Below, one piece after another: positions 7,286-13,785 of a DNA stretch of 21,886 bases. The notes under the pieces are model-generated. The model searched no databases and had not been told where the DNA came from. It saw nothing but the letters and a program-made list of their open reading frames with translations. How positions within the stretch are numbered: the stretch's first letter is position 1; each line of letters opens with the position of its first letter. The position numbers and the translations under genes are program-made. This stretch comes from Candidatus Roizmanbacteria bacterium. Its GTDB lineage: Bacteria; Patescibacteriota; Microgenomatia; UBA1406; GWC2-37-13. The stretch spans positions 1-21,886 of the forward strand of contig JALWZV010000031.1 in NCBI GenBank assembly GCA_027002315.1, in the 5' to 3' direction.

Positions 7286-8491
7286 ATGCTTATCAACAAT
7301 ATACTAATTTTTTTATTTAGTTTTTTTCTTTCTACTCAACTTGGTAAACACTTTTTCTTTAGTTTTTCTTATTTTAACGCTGTAAAGATTGATTATCTCT
7401 CCATAGCTGTTTATTTTACAGACATAATAGCTGTTTTAATAATTCTGTATAACTTTAAGATTATTTATCTTTACGCAAGGCGCCTTCTTAAACGGATTAA
7501 AAAGAAAAGAAACTCTTTTATTCTGTTACTCTTGATAGTTGTTTTTATAACTTTTAATGTATCTTTTGCCGTTGAGCCTTGGATAGCTCTGTATAACTAT
7601 GTGAAGTTGTTAGAGGTGTTGTTGCTCTATCTAATATTTATCGATAAAAGATTTAGACTCAACAGGGCTCTAATTTTTTGGGGCTTGGGGGCATCTGCAC
7701 TAATTGAGGTCTATTTAGGATTTTCACAGGTGTTGAACGGTTCTTCTATGCAGGGTCTTTTTTACTTTTTAGGGGAGAGACTGTTTTCTTTAAGCACGCC
7801 TGGAGTTGCAAAGGTATCACTTTCAGGGAGAGAATCTTTGCGCGTTTATGGGACATTTTCCCATCCAAACTCTTTAGGAGGGTTCTATCTGATGCTGTTT
7901 GGAGTTGTGTATACATCTAAAAGCTTTTCTAACCTTGCTAAACTAATGTTAGGTTTTCTTTTTGGTGTGTTGGTGATACTCTCATTTTCTAAGTTAGCGA
8001 TTTTAGGGTTAGGTTTTGTGATTGTTTTTTATCATCTAAAAACTAAAAGTTGTGTGGTCTGCAAACTGTCAAAGTTAGGCCTGTTGCTTTTTTTTATTAT
8101 CTTAATATTGAGTTACCACACAGATACTCTCACTGTTTACAAAAGGGTGGTGTTATTAAAAGAAAGCGTATTTATCTTTGTGAAAAGACCTTTGATAGGA
8201 GTTGGTCTTGGCAATTATATTCCAGCAAAATCATTAATCAAGAACCACCCGGAAAAGTTCTTTACACAGTATCGTGAGCCTGTGCATAATATTTTTGTCC
8301 TAATTTTTACAGAAATAGGACTAATTGGTTCGGTGTTATTAGGTTTCTTGTTAAAGAAAACTATTTCTTATAGATGGGTCAAGAAACATGCGGTTGTTTT
8401 GTTGTTGATACTGTATCTTGGCCTGTTTGACCATTATCTTATTACCTTGCAACAAAACCTGTTCCTTTTACCCTTAATTCTTTGTATGTAA
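7286..8491 (+). CDS. O-antigen ligase / Wzy-like polytopic membrane protein
   Basis: A 401-residue integral membrane protein with about ten hydrophobic segments. Family motifs of the O-antigen ligase/polymerase (Wzy_C) group are visible: RVYGTFSHPNSLGGFYLMLF near residues 185-205, RPLIGVGLGNYIP near 301, and EPVHNIFVLIFTEIGLIG near 332-350, whose His is usually catalytic. The end DHYLITLQQNLFLLPLILCM matches the typical family ending HYF-TLQQ but stops soon after. It probably polymerises or transfers lipid-linked glycan at the outer face of the membrane; the substrate is unknown, as no glycosyltransferases lie nearby. A TACAAT (7269-7274) lies 11 bases before the ATG. Confidence 0.87.
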   Translation: MLINNILIFLFSFFLSTQLGKHFFFSFSYFNAVKIDYLSIAVYFTDIIAVLIILYNFKIIYLYARRLLKRIKKKRNSFILLLLIVVFITFNVSFAVEPWIALYNYVKLLEVLLLYLIFIDKRFRLNRALIFWGLGASALIEVYLGFSQVLNGSSMQGLFYFLGERLFSLSTPGVAKVSLSGRESLRVYGTFSHPNSLGGFYLMLFGVVYTSKSFSNLAKLMLGFLFGVLVILSFSKLAILGLGFVIVFYHLKTKSCVVCKLSKLGLLLFFIILILSYHTDTLTVYKRVVLLKESVFIFVKRPLIGVGLGNYIPAKSLIKNHPEKFFTQYREPVHNIFVLIFTEIGLIGSVLLGFLLKKTISYRWVKKHAVVLLLILYLGLFDHYLITLQQNLFLLPLILCM

Positions 8492-8531
8492 TAAGTATGG
8501 ATTTTTATATAACAAATACGACAAAATAGCC

Positions 8532-8559
8532 TTGCAATAAGTTCATCTAATAGTATAAT
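8532..8559 (+). promoter_or_regulatory. Ancestral promoter of the amidoligase-DUF523 gene
   Basis: TTGCAA (8532-8537), 16 bases, TATAAT (8554-8559). It points at the ATG at 8589, now separated from the body of its gene by the IS30 insertion. A leader of about 23 bases is predicted. Confidence 0.6.
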
Positions 8560-8588
8560 ACTATAAGATTATTTATTAGCAAGAATAT

Positions 8589-8607
8589 ATGACGCACATT
8601 CTAAGTT
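8589..8607 (+). pseudogene. Severed first codons of the amidoligase-DUF523 gene
   Basis: ATG ACG CAC ATT CTA AGT T precedes the IS30 element. If the element and one GTT duplication are removed, the T at 8607 joins TT at 9732-9733 and the frame continues without a stop into the ATG at 9737 (MTHILSFG-MCVTEE...). This fragment is therefore the original start of the downstream gene. Confidence 0.75.
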
Positions 8608-9677
8608 GAAGTGCCCCACTTGCTAGAATTTGTAACAACTAACTCCTTCTGTTTCTTGTATCTTCTAAACTTGTATTTGTTTGCTTCTTCTTCCATAGCC
8701 TCTGCGGGTGTTCTCCACCCTAAACACTTCATAGGTCTGTTGTTTAACTGATTTTCTATGTATTGTACTTGTTCTCTTGTGTATTTACCAATATTATCAC
8801 CTTTGGGTATATATCTTCTTATCTCTTTAATTGTTCTCTCAACAGTACCTTTCTCCCAGGCATGATATGCTCTGCAGAAGTACCAGTTAATATCATGTTC
8901 TCTAGATATCTCGATATGCTTTGTGTTCTCTCTTCCATTGTCTGATGTAATACTTCTTATTATCGGTTTATGTGACTTTTGAAAAGACTTTAACAGTTTT
9001 ATACTCTTTGTTAATGCTTTTTCTTTGCTTATTGCTGTTTTATCTTTCATTTTTGTAAGTATTGTATATCTAGTTCTTCTCTCTGACTCTACTGATAAAG
9101 CAGCTCTGTATCCACGACCGCTTTCCATGTTATCTGTCTCAATGTGACCAACCTGTGTTCTTCTTTCTGCTCTTGTAGATCTTTTATCAATACTTACTGC
9201 ATAAGGTATAGGTGATTTAAACTTTGCTTTATTAACACCTCGCTTTGTTTTTTTGCGTTTTTTTCTTCTGTTGGGTAAATACTCCCACAGCTTATGCTTT
9301 TTACCCTTGCCATATATGTACAGATATATAGCCTCAGTAGATATATATATCTTGGGATAAAATACTTTTAATCTGTCTGATATCTGCTCTGGAGACCATT
9401 TATTATTTCTTAGTTTATCTATTACATGCATATATGTATGTAAGCTCTTAAGCGGTGCTTTGGTTCTCTGATTTATAGCTCTTTTATTTGCAATCTCATG
9501 AGCCTTGCAGGGAATATATGGTTTACCAGCATATCTATTTCTTTTATACTCTCTTGCTATTGTTCTGTGATTACGATTTAATACTTTAGCAATATATCTA
9601 AAAGACTTGCCTTGTTCTCTTAGAGCATAGATAATCTCACGCTCTTTCAAACTTAAATGTTTGTACTTTTTTAACAT
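8601..9677 (-). CDS. IS30-family transposase
   Basis: A 358-residue DDE transposase. An N-terminal helix-turn-helix (LSLKEREIIYALREQGKSFR...HRTIAREYKRN, residues 8-47) binds the ends, and the catalytic core holds Asp182 (GHIETD), Asp246 (SDNGRE) and Glu280 (WEKGTVE...RRYIPKG). The start has an SD (GGGGGTG) about ten bases upstream. The last codons run through the left inverted repeat, and the stop codon (8601-8603) lies outside the element in target DNA, so the final Thr and the stop are supplied by the insertion site. The frame is otherwise intact and the protein is of usual length for the family. Confidence 0.95.
   Translation of the reverse strand: MLKKYKHLSLKEREIIYALREQGKSFRYIAKVLNRNHRTIAREYKRNRYAGKPYIPCKAHEIANKRAINQRTKAPLKSLHTYMHVIDKLRNNKWSPEQISDRLKVFYPKIYISTEAIYLYIYGKGKKHKLWEYLPNRRKKRKKTKRGVNKAKFKSPIPYAVSIDKRSTRAERRTQVGHIETDNMESGRGYRAALSVESERRTRYTILTKMKDKTAISKEKALTKSIKLLKSFQKSHKPIIRSITSDNGRENTKHIEISREHDINWYFCRAYHAWEKGTVERTIKEIRRYIPKGDNIGKYTREQVQYIENQLNNRPMKCLGWRTPAEAMEEEANKYKFRRYKKQKELVVTNSSKWGTST
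8605..8607 (+). repeat. Left target-site duplication (GTT)
   Basis: GTT immediately outside the left inverted repeat; the same triplet follows the right end at 9729-9731. The length fits IS30-family insertions, which make short (2-3 base) duplications. Confidence 0.7.
8608..8621 (+). repeat. IS30 left terminal inverted repeat
   Basis: GAAGTGCCCCACTT, matched exactly by the complement of the right end. It overlaps the last codons of the transposase gene. Confidence 0.88.
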
Positions 9678-9714
9678 TAAATATTTACACCCCCTTTCCT
9701 AGTTTATTTTACTA

Positions 9715-9728
9715 AAGTGGGGCACTTC
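9715..9728 (+). repeat. IS30 right terminal inverted repeat
   Basis: AAGTGGGGCACTTC, the complement of the left end. Its outer base is eight bases before the current ATG of the downstream gene. Confidence 0.88.
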
Positions 9729-9731
9729 GTT
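9729..9731 (+). repeat. Right target-site duplication (GTT)
   Basis: Matches the GTT at 8605-8607. Confidence 0.7.
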
Positions 9732-9736
9732 TTGGG

Positions 9737-11050
9737 ATGTGTGTGACAGAGGAGAGATATTGGGGATCTTTACGACAAAAGGATGTTTTAAAACCTCCTG
9801 AAGGATTTATTCCAGGATTAGGACATATTTATGTAGTGATGGGCTCAGGAGCTAGCGATATAGGAAAAGGTTGGCTTGCTGCATCAATTGCTAGTTTGCT
9901 TGAGGATCCTTTAGTGGTAAAAATAGATCCGATGTTAAACGGGGCTTTTCCTAACAACATTGGAATGAGATTGGGTACAGCATCTGTTTCTGATGACTTT
10001 CAGACTTATAAACATTTTGGTCTCGAAATTTCTCCAGAGCAAAATTTAATCATGGGTAAAGTTTTAAGAGATTTTATGGTAGAGACAGAGACTCCACCTT
10101 TACTTGCACCAGGTAAAGAGAAGAAGCTCACACATGCAGATGTATCAGAGTTTACTGCTCAACGAATTATAGCCTTGATGAAAAAACGCCAACCCAGAAA
10201 TGTTGTTATAGAGATTGGGGGTATTCCGGAGGACTCAGAACATGTTTATTTACTCGGAGCTCTTAGATTATTAGGAGTTCATTCGTTAGTTGTTCCCGAG
10301 ATTGTTATGCTTTCTTTCTTTAATCATGTCAATTTAAATGGGAGGGATATCCCAAAAAATCAAGTAATAAAAAATGGCGTAAAAAGTGCGATGCGCAAAT
10401 ACGCAGGATTGCTGTTAAAGGCGATATTTGTTAGAAGAAACCACGTTCCCTTAGAAATTAGTGATGATGAGTTGAGAACAGAGTTAGAGAGGATTGCGCA
10501 TGAAACTCAGATTGCTCCAGAAAAGTTTATTTTTCTTGATAATGTTGACAGCGTGGACGAAGAGAGGGAGATTGTCGAACAAAGTGGTGTATTTACTAAG
10601 GAAGATAGTCCAGTTATGATTAGCGCTTGTGTTCTGGGCCTTCCTTGCAGGTATAATGGAGCTTCAAAACCCGTTGGAAGAGACTTAAATATGTTTCTTT
10701 CTAACGGACAAGCTCTTTTATTGTGTCCTGAGATGTTGGCCGGGCTGCCTACTCCAAGAGGGCCTTTTAATGTTATTGGCGGTACGGGTGAAGATGTGTT
10801 AAATGGCACAGCGCGGGTTATAGATGGAGATGGTAGAGATGTAACCAGCAAGTTTATTAACGGTGCAGTAGCCACATTAAAGGCCTGTTTATCTAATGGT
10901 GTTCGAAAAGCGGTATTGAGAGAAAGAAGTCCTTCTTGTGGTGTTAGTCAATTAGTAGGAGCAGATGGGGAGCTTTATGATGGTAGTGGTGTAACAGCAG
11001 CACTTCTTCGAAGATGGGGGATTGAGGTTATACCCGCTGACTCAATATAG
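9737..11050 (+). CDS. CTP-synthase-type amidoligase domain fused to DUF523 (TudS-like)
   Basis: A 437-residue two-domain protein. Residues about 30-285 match the synthetase half of CTP synthase (PyrG): P-loop GSGASDIGKGWLAAS (36-50), KIDPMLN (62-68), VSDDFQTYKHFG, THADVSEF, the metal-ligand segment VVIEIGGIPEDSE (156-168) and the closing LDNVDSVDE. The glutaminase half of PyrG is absent. From residue 293 a DUF523 domain follows (ISACVLGLPCRYNG, LLCPEMLAGLPTPRGP, RERSPSCG, GSGVTAALLRRWGIEVI), with Cys298, 304, 330 and 401 as candidate Fe-S ligands, as in 2-thiouracil desulfurase TudS. A role in nucleobase or nucleotide modification or salvage is inferred; substrate unknown. The present ATG lies eight bases from the IS30 end; the original start was at 8589, giving 445 residues. 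Whether it is still expressed depends on an outward promoter in the IS. Confidence 0.88.
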   Translation: MCVTEERYWGSLRQKDVLKPPEGFIPGLGHIYVVMGSGASDIGKGWLAASIASLLEDPLVVKIDPMLNGAFPNNIGMRLGTASVSDDFQTYKHFGLEISPEQNLIMGKVLRDFMVETETPPLLAPGKEKKLTHADVSEFTAQRIIALMKKRQPRNVVIEIGGIPEDSEHVYLLGALRLLGVHSLVVPEIVMLSFFNHVNLNGRDIPKNQVIKNGVKSAMRKYAGLLLKAIFVRRNHVPLEISDDELRTELERIAHETQIAPEKFIFLDNVDSVDEEREIVEQSGVFTKEDSPVMISACVLGLPCRYNGASKPVGRDLNMFLSNGQALLLCPEMLAGLPTPRGPFNVIGGTGEDVLNGTARVIDGDGRDVTSKFINGAVATLKACLSNGVRKAVLRERSPSCGVSQLVGADGELYDGSGVTAALLRRWGIEVIPADSI

Positions 11051-11090
11051 CCTATTGTTATCAAAAAAATAACTATTTAAGAGAGAAATT

Positions 11091-11096
11091 TATATT
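11091..11096 (+). promoter_or_regulatory. -10 box of the broken gene at 11103
   Basis: TATATT six bases before the ATG, with no SD, matching the local leaderless layout. Confidence 0.45.
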
Positions 11097-11102
11097 AAAA
11101 AG

Positions 11103-11589
11103 ATGGAAAGAAAATCTGATGAGGTAGATACGTTTTACTTTGCTGATATTCTTGAATCAGCATTTGATATTCGTTCACATGGTATTGGTGTAATGTCCCG
11201 TGCTCTTAGATTATTTAAAAATGGGGTAGATTTAGATGATAAGAGTGTTTTAGTAGGTATGGGGACAAATTACTTAGTAGTACCGTATCATCTCCTCAGA
11301 AAAATATAGGCCTTTTGTTATAAGAGCATCTGCTTATAAGCTTGGACTGATGCTTGGGGTTACTGAGCAAGTATTTTATGACGCTTATATGAGTGGTGTT
11401 CCAGTTAGTGCAGACTATAGGCCTGACGGTTGTGAGGAAGGATGGAGAAAGTTTTTTGGAGAAGAGTTACCGACAATATCTCAGTTATATCATGATGCGC
11501 GTGCAACTTTTACTTCTGTTGCCGGCTCAAATGACTCTCTGATTGCGCAGGTATTACAGCTTTCGCTAGATGAATCTTGGTTTGGGTAA
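11103..11589 (+). pseudogene. Unknown gene split by a +1 frameshift
   Basis: The first frame (from ATG 11103, MERKSDEVDTFYFADILESA) ends at 11309 after 68 codons. The next frame is open from 11281 to 11589 and continues sensibly (SSEKYRPFVIRASAYKLGLM, then LGVTEQVFYDAYMSGVPVSA), with no good start or SD of its own before an internal ATG at 11350. The frames overlap at a run of five A (11300-11304). One extra A there would explain the break; rejoined, the product is about 161 residues. It may be a true mutation, an assembly error, or length-variable expression. The product is not recognised: mixed helical, soluble, with YRPDGCEEGWRKFFGEELP in its second half. A terminator follows at 11610. Confidence 0.6.
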
Positions 11590-11609
11590 AATGATTTTTA
11601 GAAAAAAAT

Positions 11610-11634
11610 ACATCTAAATAAAAGCCTTAGATGT
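11610..11634. terminator. Bidirectional terminator between convergent genes
   Basis: ACATCTAA (11610-11617) pairs with TTAGATGT (11627-11634) around a nine-base loop. The plus strand continues GTTTTGTTCTT; the minus strand continues TATTTTTTTC. It serves both the gene ending at 11589 and the one ending at 11644. Confidence 0.85.
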
Positions 11635-11643
11635 GTTTTGTTC

Positions 11644-12365
11644 TTAGTTTAAAGTTGTTCCTGTAACAGCAGCTGTAATCTCTTGTAAGGTTAATTCTTG
11701 TCCGAGTATATAATTACGCCTTTCTTGTGGAGTTAACATGTTTTTGAATGCTTTATCAAATCTTTTAATTTTATCTGCACTGGTTAATAAATCAGGTAAT
11801 TCGCCCTTGTTTGTACGCATATTCTTAGCGTCGTCAACCATGGATCCTATTATGAAAGGATTTAAGTACTCAAAAGCAGACTCCCTCATGATATCTACTA
11901 TGCATTGCACACCATCTTGATAACTTGCTACTTGAGGGTTTAATATCTCCAAGTAATCAAGCAAATATCCGATACAGACAACTCCTGGAGCTCTTCCTTC
12001 ACCCTTTGTCTTTCTGCACTTTCAAATATTTTAGTAAATCTCTGAGAAGCAAGAAGACTAACTAATTGTTTAAACGTTACGTTACTACCGACTGTTTCTA
12101 AAGTTTGTCGCAGTTCTTCCTGGGTTAAAGAAAGTCCCCCAGGATTTTTATCTAAATGACTCAAATATGCAAGTTTTAATCCTTTTATCAGTTGTTGTGC
12201 ACCAGCTTCTTGGTTGCCTGGATGTGCTGCTAAACTATTAGCATTACTTAATATAGCCTGTTTTGATATATCGGTTAAATGTCTTATAGCATGGTTAGGT
12301 TGTAATAAAACATCTCTAAGCGGTAATGCTTCTAAGTTTTCAACACCTCTTTTTCTCTCTGTCAT
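11644..12365 (-). pseudogene. Unknown gene split by a -1 frameshift
   Basis: Two overlapping minus-strand frames look like one gene. The first (12365-11940, MTERKRGVENLEALPLRDVL) ends shortly after ELSVSDICL; the second (ending 11644) is open across the overlap and reads on as LDYLEILNPQVASYQDGV. The second has no SD and only a TTG as start. A -1 shift in the overlap 11940-11985 would give one protein of about 240 residues. It is not recognised: soluble and helical, with repeated acidic/Gln stretches and an end LTLQEITAAVTGTTLN. The -10 box TATACT (12375-12380) lies nine bases before the ATG. No classical slippery heptamer is seen, so a mutation or sequence error is more likely than programmed shifting. 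Confidence 0.55.
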
Positions 12366-12457
12366 ATGTCCTATAGTATAGTATAGAACCGAGCTATTGC
12401 AACCTTAAAATGTGGTTTGCCACCGCAGACGTAGTTTATCACTATTACATAAACTTC

Positions 12458-12478
12458 AAAAAACCTTTGATTTCAAAG
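12458..12478 (-). terminator. Intrinsic terminator of the GIY-YIG gene
   Basis: On the minus strand CTTTG-AAAT-CAAAG is followed by GTTTTTT. The short stem overlaps the stop codon of the gene. Confidence 0.6.
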
Positions 12479-12784
12479 AGTTTTTAAGGTTTCTTTTAAC
12501 GCTTCTTTCAGTTGCCTTTTACCGAAGCCACTTTTCAGAAAAACCTCTCGAGCCTTCGCATCCCTTTTGTTTATAAAATATTCATAGTGAATTAATAAGA
12601 AAGGTCGTCGAAATTTTGTTGCTTTTGAGAGACCTTTAGCGTGTTGTATTAGTCTTTTCTTGAGATTTTCTGTGTAACCTGTGTAAAATTTTTTATCTTT
12701 TAGACTAAAAAGAGTATAGACGTAAAACCTTTTTTTATCTAAATAGTTTGGAGGTAATTGTGGCAAATTTGATCTACTTAACAA
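12473..12784 (-). CDS. GIY-YIG domain endonuclease, UvrC-N/YhbQ-like
   Basis: A small (about 103-residue) single-domain GIY-YIG protein. The catalytic signature is present as FYVYTLFSLKDKKFYTGYTENLKKRLIQHAKG, with the GIY position read as VYT and YIG as YTG; Arg in KKRLIQH and the later Glu in KAREVFLKSGFGKRQL complete the active site. The open frame contains no ATG, so the start is a TTG: either 12784 or a later one (near residue 7, NLPQ). No SD is seen. It lies downstream of the tmRNA on the same strand, separated by several hairpins. The cellular role of free-standing members is unclear. Confidence 0.85.
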   Translation of the reverse strand: MLSRSNLPQLPPNYLDKKRFYVYTLFSLKDKKFYTGYTENLKKRLIQHAKGLSKATKFRRPFLLIHYEYFINKRDAKAREVFLKSGFGKRQLKEALKETLKTL

Positions 12785-12801
12785 GTTAAGTTTAACTTAA
12801 T

Positions 12802-12824
12802 AACAAAACGTCAGACGTTTTGTT
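12802..12824. repeat. Perfect 11-bp hairpin
   Basis: AACAAAACGTC-A-GACGTTTTGTT. A near-perfect palindrome about 18 bases upstream of the GIY-YIG reading frame. It may be a transcription or translation control structure; it is not a standard terminator, as neither side has an ordered U-tract after a GC-rich stem. Confidence 0.5.
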
Positions 12825-12846
12825 TGTTAAAAATAATATATATTAA

Positions 12847-12870
12847 GGTGCCAAGTCTTACTTGGCTACC
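12847..12870. repeat. Hairpin downstream of the tmRNA
   Basis: GGTGCCAAGT, loop CTT, ACTTGGCTACC: a 10-bp stem with one bulge. It lies after the tmRNA terminator on the minus strand and may act as a second barrier or 3'-end stabiliser. Confidence 0.5.
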
Positions 12871-12884
12871 TCGTCTAACTCTTT

Positions 12885-12904
12885 AAAAACCGAGTTAGAC
12901 TCGG
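12885..12904 (-). terminator. tmRNA terminator
   Basis: On the minus strand CCGAG-TCTAA-CTCGG is followed by TTTTT, starting directly at the mature CCA end. An alternative stem, GTCTAACTC (12873-12881) with GAGTTAGAC (12892-12900), overlaps it and cannot form at the same time. Confidence 0.75.
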
Positions 12905-13302
12905 TGGTGGAGATGCCGGGAGTTGAACCCGGATCCGAAAAAGCTTTTAAAAAGCGTTTAGTTGAGAATAGACCGTTTAAATTAATTCTTAAGAGAAAAC
13001 GGTCAAACTCTTAAGAACGGTACTGGTCTTTGGTTTACAGAGCTTTTAACCGCCAGTTTTGTCAAAAGACTCTGCCTCGATTGGTTTACTCTTTTTTTAG
13101 ATTGAGTCGAGGAAAATCTAAAAAGAGGAAACTACTTAGTTCCATGCATAAGCATAGGCACGGTCATAGACACGAGGCCTAAGTTGTGCAAAATAAGCAG
13201 CTTCTGCAGCGTTTTCGTCTGCATTTAGTTTTTGCTATTTATGGATAGCTCCATCTCAACCGCTTTTTTAAAAGGACTTTCCCGTCGAGGCCCATCATCC
13301 CC
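12905..13302 (-). ncRNA. ssrA: Transfer-messenger RNA (tmRNA, SsrA)
   Basis: A complete one-piece tmRNA of about 398 bases that rescues stalled ribosomes. The 5' GGGGATG pairs with CATCTCC before an encoded ACCA. The T-arm is CCGGG-TTCAACT-CCCGG. The long helix 2 pairs AAAAAGCGGTTGAG with the late CTCAAC..CGCTTTTT. Pseudoknot 1 is explicit (TGGA/TCCA with GCTAT/ATAGC), 11 bases before the resume codon; later complementary pairs (TTCTTAAGAG/CTCTTAAGAA with GACCGTTT/AAACGGTC, and others) give the remaining pseudoknots. It lies 15 bases downstream of smpB, so the two partners may share a transcript and be separated by RNase P processing. The mRNA-like tag is unusual and is described separately. 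Confidence 0.97.
13136..13222 (-). other. tmRNA tag reading frame, 28 codons plus TAA
   Basis: It resumes at GCA (13222-13220), in the context TAAAT-GCA-GACGAAAAC that matches the usual resume region. The tag starts ADENAAEAAYFAQ and ends DRAYAYAWN, then TAA GTAG. At 28 residues it is about three times the common length and lacks the C-terminal LAA/ALAA recognised by ClpX. The stop lies at the foot of a hairpin (CCTATGC-TTAT-GCATGG), the position normally held by helix 5. Confidence 0.75.
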
Positions 13303-13317
13303 ATTAAATTAAGCTTG

Positions 13318-13770
13318 TTATTGATTTTTAAGGTGCTCCTTAAGCTCTTTCTCTGCAATTCTCTGCAGTTTTCTTTTCTTATCCAGCTTCCTTTTTTCAA
13401 TATCTGTTCTTCCTCGAGCTAATGCTATCTCTAGCTTAATGTATCGCCCTTTATTATAACATGATAGGGGAATAACTGTCAACCCGCGGGATGATTGAAG
13501 CTTAGTCTTTATTCTAATAATCTCTCTTTTTTTTAAGAGTAGGCGTCGAGGCCTTTGTTCGTCGTAATTTTTATTACTCGAGTATTTATACTTATATATA
13601 ACTGCTTTAGTGAGGAAAACTTGATTATCTATATTTTTTATATATGACCCCTCTAACTTTATTCTACCTTCTAATACAGACTTAACCTCATCTCCTTGCA
13701 GTTCAATACCTGCTTCATATGTTTCTATGGCTTCATAGTTTCTGCGAAAGTACCTGTTATAAATCTTCAT
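13318..13770 (-). CDS. smpB: SsrA-binding protein SmpB
   Basis: A 150-residue partner that binds the tRNA-like part of tmRNA and delivers it to stalled ribosomes. The OB-fold core shows the family path: NRYFRRNYEAIETYEAGIELQGDEVKS (residues 5-31), LEGSYI, RPRRLLLKKREI (73-84), GLTVIPLSCYNKGRYIKLEIALARG. The basic C-terminal tail (TDIEKRKLDKKRKLQRIAEKELKEHLKNQ) is intact and would fill the mRNA channel. It lies directly upstream of its RNA. The TATAAT box (13780-13785) is nine bases before the ATG and touches the stop codon of the preceding gene, so smpB has its own near-leaderless promoter. Confidence 0.97.
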   Translation of the reverse strand: MKIYNRYFRRNYEAIETYEAGIELQGDEVKSVLEGRIKLEGSYIKNIDNQVFLTKAVIYKYKYSSNKNYDEQRPRRLLLKKREIIRIKTKLQSSRGLTVIPLSCYNKGRYIKLEIALARGRTDIEKRKLDKKRKLQRIAEKELKEHLKNQ

Positions 13771-13779
13771 AATATAGAT

Positions 13780-13785
13780 ATTATA
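13780..13785 (-). promoter_or_regulatory. -10 box of smpB
   Basis: TATAAT nine bases before the ATG, immediately after the TAG of the 1031-residue gene. There is no clear -35 and no SD. Confidence 0.55.

Larger units (their letters stand above)
8608..9728 (-). mobile_element. IS30-family insertion sequence
   Basis: An element of 1121 bases with one transposase gene on the minus strand. Its ends share 14 perfect bases (GAAGTGCCCCACTT at 8608-8621 and its complement at 9715-9728) and are flanked by GTT duplications. Each end is also an interrupted palindrome (AAGTG-CCC-CACTT). All parts are intact, so the copy looks recent and possibly active. It lies between the promoter/first codons and the main body of the amidoligase-DUF523 gene. 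Confidence 0.92.

Noticed and set aside
9680..9736. Outward promoter at the IS30 right end driving the fusion gene
   Set aside because: A TTTACA and a TATTTT-like box exist, but spacing is short (about 15) and both are weak, so it is left as a question and not called as a feature.
11350..11589. Independent 79-codon gene starting at ATG 11350
   Set aside because: The same frame is open and coding-like for 69 bases upstream and overlaps the end of the 11103 frame, so a frameshifted single gene fits better.
13130..13225. Alternative tmRNA tag frame starting at ATG just before the resume codon
   Set aside because: The GCA-GAC-GAA-AAC resume context and the 11-base distance from pseudoknot 1 fit the ADEN frame; the ATG frame gives no tag-like peptide.
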